The notes under the pieces: generated by a model
Database searches by the model: none
Told to the model about the DNA's origin: nothing
The model's input: only the letters and a program-made list of their open reading frames with translations
In this document: piece after piece, positions 1-7,327 of the stretch
Layout: the number at the start of each line of letters is the position of its first letter
Numbering within the stretch: the first letter of the stretch is position 1
Program-made: the position numbers and the translations under genes
Source: Flavobacteriales bacterium UBA952
Lineage (GTDB): Bacteria; Bacteroidota; Bacteroidia; Flavobacteriales_D; Crocinitomicaceae
NCBI GenBank assembly: GCA_002293185.1
Contig: DBCS01000009.1
Coordinates: forward strand, 62,001-126,000
DNA: 64,000 nucleotides
Reading direction: 5' to 3'

Positions 1-307
1 AACCTTGACTGAGCTCGCCTACTTTTTGATCAAAAAGTTGATCTTCTACCACAGTCGGATCCATGTAGATGTCGTAGAAAGTAATGCTCGTAACCAACGG
101 AACCTCATTGCGGTCGAGTATCTGACCCATTCGCGGAATACGGTCAGCAACCCTTGTGGGCAAGTCCCCTTCTTGAGTTTCCATGGCAGAACCCGGACCA
201 TTCAATTGAAGGTCAAGTGTGGAATATAGTACACCTAACATGACGAACACAAAACCAAAATAAATGAGGTATGCGCGGTAATAGAGGTATTTTCTATCCT
301 TATTCAT
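1..307 (-). CDS. ftsI: Penicillin-binding protein FtsI/PBP2-like, N-terminal part (runs off left edge)
   Basis: Reading leftward from an ATG at 307, an open frame of 102 codons continues to the window edge. It begins MNKDRKYLYYRAYLIYF, a short cytoplasmic tail followed by one membrane anchor (about residues 10-30). It then shows a motif of the PBP dimerisation region, with R-x-G-Q-I-L-D-R-N near residues 56-65 and YDIYMDP near 77-83. FtsI is the division-specific transpeptidase that cross-links septal peptidoglycan in the periplasm. The transpeptidase domain is outside the window. The start overlaps the ftsL stop by 8 bases, which suggests translational coupling. The order mraZ-rsmH-ftsL-ftsI is the classic division/cell-wall cluster and supports FtsI over another class B PBP. 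Confidence 0.88.
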   Translation of the reverse strand, partial: MNKDRKYLYYRAYLIYFGFVFVMLGVLYSTLDLQLNGPGSAMETQEGDLPTRVADRIPRMGQILDRNEVPLVTSITFYDIYMDPTVVEDQLFDQKVGELSQG

Positions 308-668
308 GGACCTTTTCTTTGATACGAATCACTTTGGTTGCGTTCTGGGTTTCTTTCAACTCCCGCTCAGCTAGGCGTTCTGCCATTCTAAAGCGCCGTG
401 TCACTAATTCCAATCTAGCTTTTGCCTCGATGAACTCAGCCGAATGCTGATCTAAGTTGCGTTGTGCAGCATCGGTGTCTTTGTTGAGTTGTTTGCCGTA
501 ATAGCCTTTTGAAATAAGGATCAGTAGCAATAACATGATAAAGAAGATGTAATTCAGATTGTCTAAAACAAAAGACTTGGTTAAGAATTCTCCATTCAGG
601 ATCTGTGCAAACGCATTTGCCTTACCACCTTTTGGTCGCTTACCTGCAGCATCTTGAGTCTTAGCCAT
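300..668 (-). CDS. ftsL: Cell division protein FtsL-like
   Basis: A small bitopic protein of 122 residues counted from ATG at 668; an in-frame TTG at 680 would add four residues. It has a basic cytoplasmic N-terminus (KRPKGGK), one hydrophobic segment (about residues 39-55, rich in L/I/F) and a charged periplasmic tail predicted to form a coiled coil. FtsL joins FtsB and FtsQ to recruit and activate the septal FtsW/FtsI pair. Sequence identity in this family is very low, so the call rests mainly on topology, length and position between rsmH and ftsI. It overlaps rsmH by 8 bases and ftsI by 8 bases. Confidence 0.82.
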   Translation of the reverse strand: MAKTQDAAGKRPKGGKANAFAQILNGEFLTKSFVLDNLNYIFFIMLLLLILISKGYYGKQLNKDTDAAQRNLDQHSAEFIEAKARLELVTRRFRMAERLAERELKETQNATKVIRIKEKVHE

Positions 669-1575
669 TTCTTTCTGCAATTCTTAGTTTGGCACTTCTT
701 GCTCTAGAGTTCAGCTCACACTCTTGTACATCGGCAACTATTGGATGTCGATTTACTTCTGTGAATGGCTTCTGAACATTTCCGAAAAAATCTTTTTCGA
801 TTTCACCAGAAAAACTCCCTCTTTTCATGAAATTCTTGACCAAGCGATCTTCTAAAGAATGATACGACATGACCACCAAGCGGCCGCCAGGTTTGAGCAC
901 TTGGGCAGCTTGCTCCAGAAAATCTTTGAGCACCTGCATTTCTTGGTTTACTTCGATGCGAAAAGCTTGAAAAACTTGCGCATAAAATTTATGGTCTTTG
1001 AATTTGGGCGCAAAGCGCTCAAGTGCTTTGATCAAGTCAAAAGTGGTAAGAATTGGGTTGTTGTCTCGCTGCCGCACCAGAGCAGCTGCCAAAGCTCTTG
1101 AATTTCTGAGCTCACCGTATTCATATAAAATAGCAGCTAATTTTTGTTCATCTGAACTGGCAATTAAGGTTGCTGCGGTTTGGCCGCCATTGCGGTTCAT
1201 GCGCATGTCCAGGGGTGCATCTTCACGGATACTGAAACCGCGTTGTGCAGTATCGAACTGATGAGAGGAAACACCGAGGTCGGCAATAATGCCATCTACT
1301 AAAGGCAAACCCACAGCCCGCAAGTGATTTCTTAAAAATGAAAAATTTGCGGGAATAAAATGAAAATTAGAGGCTTGCCAAGTGTTGTTGAGTGCATCGG
1401 GGTCTTGGTCAAAGACAACCAATTTACCTTTGTCCGATAAGTGATCAAAGATTGCCCTTGCATGACCGCCACCGCCAAAAGTGACATCGACATAAACGCC
1501 GTCTGCCTGAAGAGCCAAGCCTTCAAGACAAGGTTTTAACATGACGGGAATGTGGTAGTCGGTATTAATTTTCAT
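661..1575 (-). CDS. rsmH: 16S rRNA (cytosine1402-N4)-methyltransferase RsmH (MraW)
   Basis: A 304-residue protein that matches the usual RsmH length (about 300-315). The SAM-binding loop reads VDVTFGGGGHARAIF near residues 29-43. Further family signatures are DGIIADLGVSSHQFD, the RGFSIREDAPLDMRM segment, and a C-terminal MSYHSLEDRLVK. RsmH methylates N4 of C1402 in the decoding centre of 16S rRNA using S-adenosylmethionine. The ATG at 1575 lies inside the end of mraZ (11-base overlap), and the stop overlaps ftsL, so the whole set is a tightly coupled operon. Confidence 0.96.
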   Translation of the reverse strand: MKINTDYHIPVMLKPCLEGLALQADGVYVDVTFGGGGHARAIFDHLSDKGKLVVFDQDPDALNNTWQASNFHFIPANFSFLRNHLRAVGLPLVDGIIADLGVSSHQFDTAQRGFSIREDAPLDMRMNRNGGQTAATLIASSDEQKLAAILYEYGELRNSRALAAALVRQRDNNPILTTFDLIKALERFAPKFKDHKFYAQVFQAFRIEVNQEMQVLKDFLEQAAQVLKPGGRLVVMSYHSLEDRLVKNFMKRGSFSGEIEKDFFGNVQKPFTEVNRHPIVADVQECELNSRARSAKLRIAERNG

Positions 1576-2023
1576 TGTCTAAATCACCCATTACTTCATC
1601 CGCTAAATCAGCGAAATCCGCCATGTTGCCTTCGATCATTTCGAAGTACTTAGACTTATCCCAGATTTCAATGCGGTCATTGTAGGCAATAAGCATTACC
1701 TCAGCAACCAACCCAACCCGCTCCATTAAAGTAGTAGGAACCAAAATACGGCCTGCGTTATCAAGAGCAACCTGCTTGGCACCCTGATGAAACAGCCTAT
1801 AAAACATTCGGTTTTTGGGTTTAAACAAGTTCATTTTAGACAGCTTTTGACTAATGCGCTCCCAATCTGAAAGTGGGAATAAAGTCAAGCAATCTTCAAA
1901 GCCCTTGTTGAGCATGAAATCGCGCTGGGAAACAGCAGGCAATTGTTTGCGCAAGCCAGATGGAAAGAGGAAGCGCCCCTTTTCATCCATTTTAACCTCA
2001 AATTCACCTACTAGTCCTGACAT
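1565..2023 (-). CDS. mraZ: Transcriptional regulator MraZ
   Basis: A 152-residue protein with two SpoVT-AbrB-type repeats. The first starts near residue 5 (GEFEVKMDEKGRFLFPS), and the second contains DNAGRILVPTTLMERVGL near residue 88. MraZ is a ring-forming DNA-binding protein that controls its own division/cell-wall operon through tandem GTGG-type repeats. It is the first gene of the cluster here, and suitable repeats lie just upstream (2054-2070), which fits autoregulation. The start at ATG 2023 leaves a 31-base leader to the nearest repeat. Confidence 0.95.
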   Translation of the reverse strand: MSGLVGEFEVKMDEKGRFLFPSGLRKQLPAVSQRDFMLNKGFEDCLTLFPLSDWERISQKLSKMNLFKPKNRMFYRLFHQGAKQVALDNAGRILVPTTLMERVGLVAEVMLIAYNDRIEIWDKSKYFEMIEGNMADFADLADEVMGDLDNEN

Positions 2024-2053
2024 AGCGTTATAATGAGTAAAATTAGTAGATTC

Positions 2054-2070
2054 TTACCACTTTTTACCAC
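2054..2070 (-). promoter_or_regulatory. Candidate MraZ boxes upstream of mraZ
   Basis: On the minus strand two direct repeats GTGGTAA occur exactly 10 bases apart (2064-2070 and 2054-2060), in the context GTGGTAAAAAGTGGTAAG. Tandem GTGG repeats at about one helical turn are the known form of MraZ operators. They sit 31-47 bases upstream of the mraZ start. Assignment to MraZ is inference from pattern and position. Confidence 0.6.
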
Positions 2071-2180
2071 AGCTCTTTTCTTTTGTTGATAACTTCTAAC
2101 GTATAGCGCCGTTAAAGGTTACATATTAACAATTATAAGCAGTCAAATATTGTTGTATTATAGGCGTTTAATCAGTTTTG

Positions 2181-2196
2181 GTGGGAATTTGTGGGA
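2181..2196 (+). promoter_or_regulatory. Second tandem GTGGGA repeat (possible MraZ site)
   Basis: On the plus strand GTGGGAATTTGTGGGA shows two GTGGGA copies 10 bases apart, matching the TGGGN-N5-TGGGN form of E. coli MraZ boxes. It lies between mraZ (start 2023) and the divergent transporter gene (start 2269). It is in opposite orientation to the repeats at 2054-2070. The rest of the 245-base gap 2024-2268 shows only AT-rich sequence and the transporter promoter. Confidence 0.5.
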
Positions 2197-2236
2197 GACT
2201 TTTCAACAATTTGTTAATATCCGATTTTGAAGCTGC

Positions 2237-2265
2237 TTGTTCACACTGCATTTACACTAAATTTG
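2237..2265 (+). promoter_or_regulatory. Promoter of the DMT transporter gene
   Basis: A -33-like TTG (2237-2239) is followed after 18 bases by TAAATTTG (2258-2265), a full match to the Bacteroidota -7 consensus TAnnTTTG. The start codon at 2269 is only three bases downstream, which predicts a leaderless transcript. Confidence 0.65.
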
Positions 2266-2268
2266 TAA

Positions 2269-3177
2269 ATGCAAAACAAACAAATCAGTTACCTTCTCAT
2301 TCCTTTACTGGCCTGTATTTGGGGCAGTTCATTTATTTTAATGAAGCGCGGTATGTTTGCAATTGATGGGCAACCTGTATTCACTTCTGCCCAAGTGGCC
2401 AGTATTCGAATTTTTTTGGCCAGTGTTGTTTTCCTGCCGTTACTTCCCAAATTACTCCGGAACCTTCAGCGCAAAAAAGACCTCCTTTTCTTTGCAATTG
2501 TCGGTTTTGGGGGCAACCTCATTCCAGCATTTTTATTTACTTATGCCGAACAAACCTTAGATTCAGGTATCGCTGGTATTATGAATAGCTTTACACCCAT
2601 CTTTACGATCATTGTGGGAATGCTCCTTTTTCGAACAAAAATCAATACCCAACAAATAATTGGAACCATTATCGGCTTTGCTGGTATTACCTGGCTTATC
2701 TTCCTGAGCAAGCCAGTCCATAGCGGATTTGAACTCACACCCGCACTCGCTATTTTATTCGCCACTTTATTGTACGGTTTAAGCCTCAATACAATCAAAC
2801 ACAAACTCGCTAATTATACCGCCATTCAAGTGGCAACTGGTGGGTTTTCTATGGCCTTTCTACCTGCATTTATTGGTTTGTTTTTCTATCACACGCCTCG
2901 CGTTTTCTTTAACAACCCAGATGCACTTTCTAGCTTTGGCTACATATCAGTTCTTGGGCTAATTGGAACTGCTTTTGCAGTTATCATTTTCAATCTGATT
3001 ATTGCCCAAACCACTGCTGTAGCTGCGAGTACAGTTACCTATTTTATTCCAATTATCGCGGTTGCCATTGGTGTTTGGAATGGCGAGCACTTTATATGGC
3101 AACAATTACTATCTATGCTTGTGATTATTAGCGGGGTACTACTTGTGAATATTAAACGTGGAAAAAGCAACAAATAA
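2269..3177 (+). CDS. EamA/DMT-family permease
   Basis: A 302-residue integral membrane protein with about ten hydrophobic segments in two homologous EamA halves. The first half contains LLACIWGSSFILMKRGM near residues 12-28 and a conserved SGIAGIMNSFTPIFT segment near residue 105. The second half ends IAVAIGVWNGEHFIW plus a last helix. The drug/metabolite transporter superfamily exports small metabolites such as amino acids or purines across the inner membrane. The substrate cannot be told from sequence. It is monocistronic, divergent from mraZ and upstream of the separately promoted rplU. Confidence 0.85.
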   Translation: MQNKQISYLLIPLLACIWGSSFILMKRGMFAIDGQPVFTSAQVASIRIFLASVVFLPLLPKLLRNLQRKKDLLFFAIVGFGGNLIPAFLFTYAEQTLDSGIAGIMNSFTPIFTIIVGMLLFRTKINTQQIIGTIIGFAGITWLIFLSKPVHSGFELTPALAILFATLLYGLSLNTIKHKLANYTAIQVATGGFSMAFLPAFIGLFFYHTPRVFFNNPDALSSFGYISVLGLIGTAFAVIIFNLIIAQTTAVAASTVTYFIPIIAVAIGVWNGEHFIWQQLLSMLVIISGVLLVNIKRGKSNK

Positions 3178-3209
3178 TGACAAAAAGCGTAAGAAAAGCG
3201 CGATAAATA

Positions 3210-3240
3210 TTTGGAGTACGCGCTTAAAACATTATCTTTG
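3210..3240 (+). promoter_or_regulatory. Promoter of rplU-rpmA
   Basis: TTTG at 3210-3213, 19 bases, then TATCTTTG at 3233-3240. This is an exact match to the Bacteroidota TTTG-N19-TAnnTTTG pattern. A 39-base leader precedes the rplU start at 3280. Confidence 0.8.
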
Positions 3241-3279
3241 CACTCCAATTTTGGATTATTTAACATTAATTAAAGCTAT

Positions 3280-3591
3280 ATGTACGCAATTGTAGAGATA
3301 GCAGGGCAGCAGTTTAAAGTGCAAAAAGACCAAAAGGTTTTTGTACACCGTCTAGACGCCGAAGCAGGTCAAAAATTAGATTTTGATCGTGTTTTGTTGA
3401 TCGAAGACGCTGGCAAAATCACTCTAGGCGCCCCAGCTATAGAAGGTGCTAAAGTCACCGCAGAAGTTCTTGACCACGTCAAAGGTGACAAAGTGATTAT
3501 TTTTAAGAAAAAGCGTCGCAAAGGATACCGCGTTAAAAACGGCCACCGTCAACAGTTTACTTCAATTACAATCAAAAGTATCAAAGCATAA
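3280..3591 (+). CDS. rplU: 50S ribosomal protein L21
   Basis: A 103-residue protein of the usual L21 length, beginning MYAIVEIAGQQFKVQKDQ. It carries the C-terminal rRNA-binding stretch KKKRRKGYRVKNGHRQ with a final TSITIKSI. L21 binds 23S rRNA in the large subunit. It is followed 31 bases later by rpmA, the standard L21-L27 pair, and it has its own strong promoter. Confidence 0.98.
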   Translation: MYAIVEIAGQQFKVQKDQKVFVHRLDAEAGQKLDFDRVLLIEDAGKITLGAPAIEGAKVTAEVLDHVKGDKVIIFKKKRRKGYRVKNGHRQQFTSITIKSIKA

Positions 3592-3622
3592 CTTCCTTCA
3601 CAGGATTTAAATAAAAGAAACC

Positions 3623-3892
3623 ATGGCACACAAGAAAGGAGTCGGTAGTTCGAAAAACGGTCGCGAATCGCATAGCAAGCGCTTAGGTGTAAAAATCTTT
3701 GGTGGTCAGGCTGCCATTGCAGGTAACATCATCGTGCGTCAGCGCGGTACGCAACACCATCCAGGTAACAACGTAGGTATTGGCAAAGACCACACCTTGT
3801 TTGCACTCTCAGATGGCCTTGTCGAATTCCGCAAAAAGAAAGACAATCGTTCATTTGTATCAGTTGTTCCTTTTGAAACAACAGAAGCATAA
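3623..3892 (+). CDS. rpmA: 50S ribosomal protein L27
   Basis: An 89-residue protein beginning MAHKKGVGSSKNGRESHSKR with the L27 signature GNIIVRQRGTQHHPG near residues 35-49. L27 reaches toward the peptidyl transferase centre of the large subunit. The N-terminus starts directly with AHKKG, so there is no cleavable Firmicutes-type extension. It is co-transcribed with rplU and ends at an intrinsic terminator. Confidence 0.98.
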   Translation: MAHKKGVGSSKNGRESHSKRLGVKIFGGQAAIAGNIIVRQRGTQHHPGNNVGIGKDHTLFALSDGLVEFRKKKDNRSFVSVVPFETTEA

Positions 3893-3912
3893 TGCAAATT
3901 GCAACCCCATCC

Positions 3913-3940
3913 AAAGCTCCTTCAGAGGAGCTTTTTTTTT
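3913..3940 (+). terminator. Intrinsic terminator of rplU-rpmA
   Basis: AAAGCTCC (3913-3920), a six-base loop, GGAGCTTT (3927-3934), then a run of T to 3940. It lies 20 bases after the rpmA stop. Confidence 0.9.
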
Positions 3941-4014
3941 GAATAAGCTTTTTTCTAGTCATTAAATGAAGGCTCCATTATCATTTGAATAGACCACATA
4001 CTAAGTTTAATCCG

Positions 4015-4022
4015 TATTTTTG
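4015..4022 (+). promoter_or_regulatory. -7 box of lnt
   Basis: TATTTTTG matches TAnnTTTG and lies 16 bases before the lnt ATG at 4039. No clear TTTG is present at -33. Confidence 0.5.
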
Positions 4023-4038
4023 AACGGATTAATTTTGG

Positions 4039-5646
4039 ATGAAATATTTTTTTCTCGTACTCTTATCAAGTTGCCTTCTCACTTTGAGTTTTCCATATAC
4101 CGGAAGCTTTACACCTTTTGTTTTCATTGGTTTTGTAGCGCTCTTATTTTTGCGTCATCAACTATTGAGTACTGAAATTAAACCTTGGAAACTAAGCCTC
4201 TTTACTTTTCCGGCATTTTTACTTTGGAATATCGGCACTACCTGGTGGGTTGCCAATGCCTCCATACCTGGTGGTGTTTTTGCATTTACAATCAATGCGA
4301 TCCTCATGACTTTAGTCTTTGGGCTTTGGAGTTTAATCGATCGTAAAATAGCAAGAAATTATTCCTTTTGGCTACTCATACCAATTTGGTTGTTGTTTGA
4401 ATTTGGTCACCACCGCTGGGATCTTTCGTGGCCTTGGCTCACGTTGGGCAATTACTTCTCTGTGCGCACAGGTTGGGTGCAGTGGTATGAATGGACTGGT
4501 ACACTTGGAGGAAGTGCCTGGGTGCTTTTACTCAATTTATTAATTTTCAAATTAATCCTTCGTTTTCAAAGAAAAGAAAATGCGAAATGGCACATCATCA
4601 GCATTTTATCTATCTTGATTTTCCCCATCGTTTTGAGTCAAATATTGCTTTCTTTTGCCCATTTATCAACCACAACAATCCGTGAATTCAAAGCTGTCGT
4701 GTTGCAACCCAACATTGACCCCTATACCGAAAAATTTGCAGCAAGTGCCAACAATGAAGCATTTACTGATTCGTTGTTGATTCTCGCCAATCAGCACGTT
4801 ACGGCACAAACCGATTTGGTATTGGTGCCAGAAACTGCGCTTCCCCTTTCCTTTTTAGAAGATCGCCTACTCACGTTTGAGTTCGGAAGAAAGCTTAAAG
4901 CGCAAGTTGCTAAATGGCCACAAGCCAATTTATTGATTGGCGCCTCGACGCACAGAATTTTTAACAGCAAACAATCTGTTGCGAGTTCCCCTATTCCAAA
5001 TTCAGGCAGTTGGTACGAAAGCTATAATTCTTCGCTACTCGTCACCAAAAAAACGACGCCAAAATATGTGCATAAATCTAAATTGGTCCCAGGTGTAGAA
5101 CTCGTGCCTTTTTCAGCTTATTTGCCCTTTCTTTCTGCTCTCGCCATAGAAAATGGAGGTACTTCTGGTACCTTGGGGATTGAAAAAAGTCCCAAAATAT
5201 TTGAAATCCCGATGGATTCCAAGCCTACTAAGATCGCTCCCATTATTTGCTACGAATCTATATATGGTGATTTCGTTCGCCAGCAAGTTCAGAAAGGTGC
5301 TCAATTATTATGTGTGATAACCAATGACGGTTGGTGGGGCGATACTCCAGGTTATCAACAACATTTTTCTTTTGCACGTTTGCGCGCTATCGAAACACGT
5401 CGATGGGTCTTGCGCAGCGCCAATACAGGTACAAGTGGCAGTATTGACCCTACGGGTAAAATCATCAAAAAAACAGCGTACTGGACCAAAGCCGCGTTTG
5501 CTGAGTCCGTTTCGTTGCGTTCCGACTTGACCTTTTACACGCAATATGGTGATTGGCCCGCAGGGCTTTCCTTATCTTGGATTTTATTGGTCCTGAGCTT
5601 TGTTTTTATGGAGAAATCGCGTCATTCAAGTAAAGCGAAGGTATGA
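4039..5646 (+). CDS. lnt: Apolipoprotein N-acyltransferase
   Basis: A 535-residue protein with several N-terminal membrane segments, a periplasmic nitrilase-type domain (about residues 215-490) and a C-terminal membrane segment (about 508-525). The expected Glu-Lys-Cys triad is visible: E265 in LVPETALPL, K346 in YVHKSKLVPG and C404 in IICYESIYGD. Lnt transfers an acyl chain to the N-terminal cysteine of apolipoproteins in the inner membrane, the last step of lipoprotein maturation. The stop overlaps the next gene's ATG in an ATGA, which predicts coupled translation with the CotH-like protein. Confidence 0.95.
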   Translation: MKYFFLVLLSSCLLTLSFPYTGSFTPFVFIGFVALLFLRHQLLSTEIKPWKLSLFTFPAFLLWNIGTTWWVANASIPGGVFAFTINAILMTLVFGLWSLIDRKIARNYSFWLLIPIWLLFEFGHHRWDLSWPWLTLGNYFSVRTGWVQWYEWTGTLGGSAWVLLLNLLIFKLILRFQRKENAKWHIISILSILIFPIVLSQILLSFAHLSTTTIREFKAVVLQPNIDPYTEKFAASANNEAFTDSLLILANQHVTAQTDLVLVPETALPLSFLEDRLLTFEFGRKLKAQVAKWPQANLLIGASTHRIFNSKQSVASSPIPNSGSWYESYNSSLLVTKKTTPKYVHKSKLVPGVELVPFSAYLPFLSALAIENGGTSGTLGIEKSPKIFEIPMDSKPTKIAPIICYESIYGDFVRQQVQKGAQLLCVITNDGWWGDTPGYQQHFSFARLRAIETRRWVLRSANTGTSGSIDPTGKIIKKTAYWTKAAFAESVSLRSDLTFYTQYGDWPAGLSLSWILLVLSFVFMEKSRHSSKAKV

Positions 5647-7232
5647 GGTACTGCATTTTATGTGTTTGCTCTTTTCTTATCGTCTCTTCTTTCAAGACCC
5701 AAGTAAATTTTACCAATTCCTCGCTACCAATAGTTGTTATTGATTCAGACAACCTCCCTATTCCGGACGAACCAAAAATTACCGCTCATATGGGCATTAT
5801 TTACAACGGCCCTGGGCAGATCAATCAACTTTCTGATTCATTTAATCTTTACAACGGTCATATCGGCATCGAAACAAGAGGCTCCTCTTCAAATATGTTT
5901 CCGCAACAATCTTATGGTTTAGAAACCAGATACCCAGATTCAAGTAACCTTAATGTGTCGCTCTTTGGTTGGCCTCCCGACAACGACTTTATTTTACATG
6001 CGCCCTACACTGACAAATCCTTGATGCGAAATGCTTTAACCTACAAACTAGGCAATGAATTGGGTCGATGGGCACCTCGAACACAGTTTTGTGAGGTAAT
6101 CCTGAACGGAACATATATCGGCGTTTATGTCCTGATGGAAAGCATCAAACAAAATCCAGGGCGCGTTAATATTGACAAATTAAATGTCGACGATACTTTA
6201 GGGAATGAATTAACGGGAGGCTATATTGTCAAGATTGATAAAACGACAGGTGGAGGAGAAATCGCCTGGACATCTCCATACTTGAGCCAGGCTCCTGGCG
6301 ATGGCCAAATTGAATTTCAACTTCACGATCCTCCATTAAATGAACTACATCCCGTACAAAAAGCATACATCCAAGATTACATCACTGACTGGGAAATCGC
6401 ATTAAAAATCAGCAGCTTTACCAACCCTTTTTCAGGATACAAGGCATACATTGATGTATTATCATTTATCGACTATTTTTTAATTACAGAACTTTCCAAG
6501 AATGTTGACGGTTATCGGATTTCCACTTTTTTACATAAACAGCGAACGAGTGAAGGTGGTAAATTAATAGCTGGGCCACTGTGGGATTACAATTTCGCTT
6601 GGGGAAACGTCAATTATTGTGAAGGAGATTTAACCACGGGCTGGGGGATCAATTTCAATGATATTTGTGGTGGCCAATGGCAAAACCCATTTTGGTGGAA
6701 GCGCTTGCTTCAAGACCCGCTTTACGCCAATGATGTCAAGTGCCGCTGGACCACACTACGGCAAACCATCTTGAGTGACAGCGCTCTTGTTTCGTATATT
6801 GATTCGAATGCAGCTGCGCTTCAAACGCCTGCTGTTCGTCATTATCAAAAATGGCCAATTTTAGGCACCTATGTTTGGCCCAATAATTTTATTGGCCAAA
6901 ACTATCAAGACGAAATCAATTACCTCAAAACCTGGATTCAGAGTCGAACGGCTTGGATGGATGCCAATATGTTCGGAACTTGCACAGCTAGCACCAGTGA
7001 ACCACAATATAACGAGATCACGATTGCTCCTAACCCAACTCAAAATGAAATTCTTGTTTCAGGATTAACTGGAGTTGGAGAACTACTGATTCTTGATCTA
7101 TCCGGAAAAATAGTGCAACAGGTTCCCTTTCAAACAGAACAGGTCCGCATTCCACTTCAGCAACTCCAAAATGGAGTCTATTTTATTGCTGAACCAGGGC
7201 TTGGCATTTACAAAAAAGTACTTAAAAATTAA
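5643..7232 (+). CDS. Secreted CotH-like protein with T9SS type A sorting domain
   Basis: A 529-residue protein with an N-terminal signal peptide (about residues 1-20). The CotH kinase-family core shows IETRGSSS (76-83), a basic/acidic core with SLMRNALTYKLG (126-137), LSKNVDGYRIST (284-295) and GPLWDYNFAWGN (311-322). The last segment matches the Asp-containing metal-binding loop of CotH kinases. From about residue 455 a T9SS type A domain follows (IAPNPTQNEILVSG, then LLILDLSGK and a C-terminal YKKVLKN), so export across the outer membrane is predicted. B. subtilis CotH is a protein kinase; activity and substrates here are unknown. It is translationally coupled to lnt by a 4-base overlap. 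A second CotH-like gene lies in the starch locus (16341-17765). Confidence 0.85.
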   Translation: MRYCILCVCSFLIVSSFKTQVNFTNSSLPIVVIDSDNLPIPDEPKITAHMGIIYNGPGQINQLSDSFNLYNGHIGIETRGSSSNMFPQQSYGLETRYPDSSNLNVSLFGWPPDNDFILHAPYTDKSLMRNALTYKLGNELGRWAPRTQFCEVILNGTYIGVYVLMESIKQNPGRVNIDKLNVDDTLGNELTGGYIVKIDKTTGGGEIAWTSPYLSQAPGDGQIEFQLHDPPLNELHPVQKAYIQDYITDWEIALKISSFTNPFSGYKAYIDVLSFIDYFLITELSKNVDGYRISTFLHKQRTSEGGKLIAGPLWDYNFAWGNVNYCEGDLTTGWGINFNDICGGQWQNPFWWKRLLQDPLYANDVKCRWTTLRQTILSDSALVSYIDSNAAALQTPAVRHYQKWPILGTYVWPNNFIGQNYQDEINYLKTWIQSRTAWMDANMFGTCTASTSEPQYNEITIAPNPTQNEILVSGLTGVGELLILDLSGKIVQQVPFQTEQVRIPLQQLQNGVYFIAEPGLGIYKKVLKN

Positions 7233-7273
7233 GCCAAGAATCAACTCTGAGGCATCTCCGAAAAAACCCCAAT

Positions 7274-7303
7274 AAAAAAGGGAGAGTCCGAAAACTCCCC
7301 CCT
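7274..7303 (-). terminator. Intrinsic terminator after susD
   Basis: Read on the minus strand, GGGAG, a ten-base loop and CTCCC are followed by six T. It lies about 25 bases after the susD stop and ends the starch locus. On the plus strand the same stem has only a weak T run, so it may also partly stop the convergent CotH transcript. Confidence 0.75.
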
Positions 7304-7327
7304 TTCCATCAATCAACATTTTAAATA

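Noticed and set aside
5..229. Plus-strand frame at the left edge
   Set aside because: It is antisense to the ftsI N-terminus, which has clear PBP motifs on the other strand.
2143..2150. CAAATATT as a -7 box for mraZ
   Set aside because: It matches TAnnTTTG at only five of six fixed positions and lies about 120 bases from the gene, so I did not call it.
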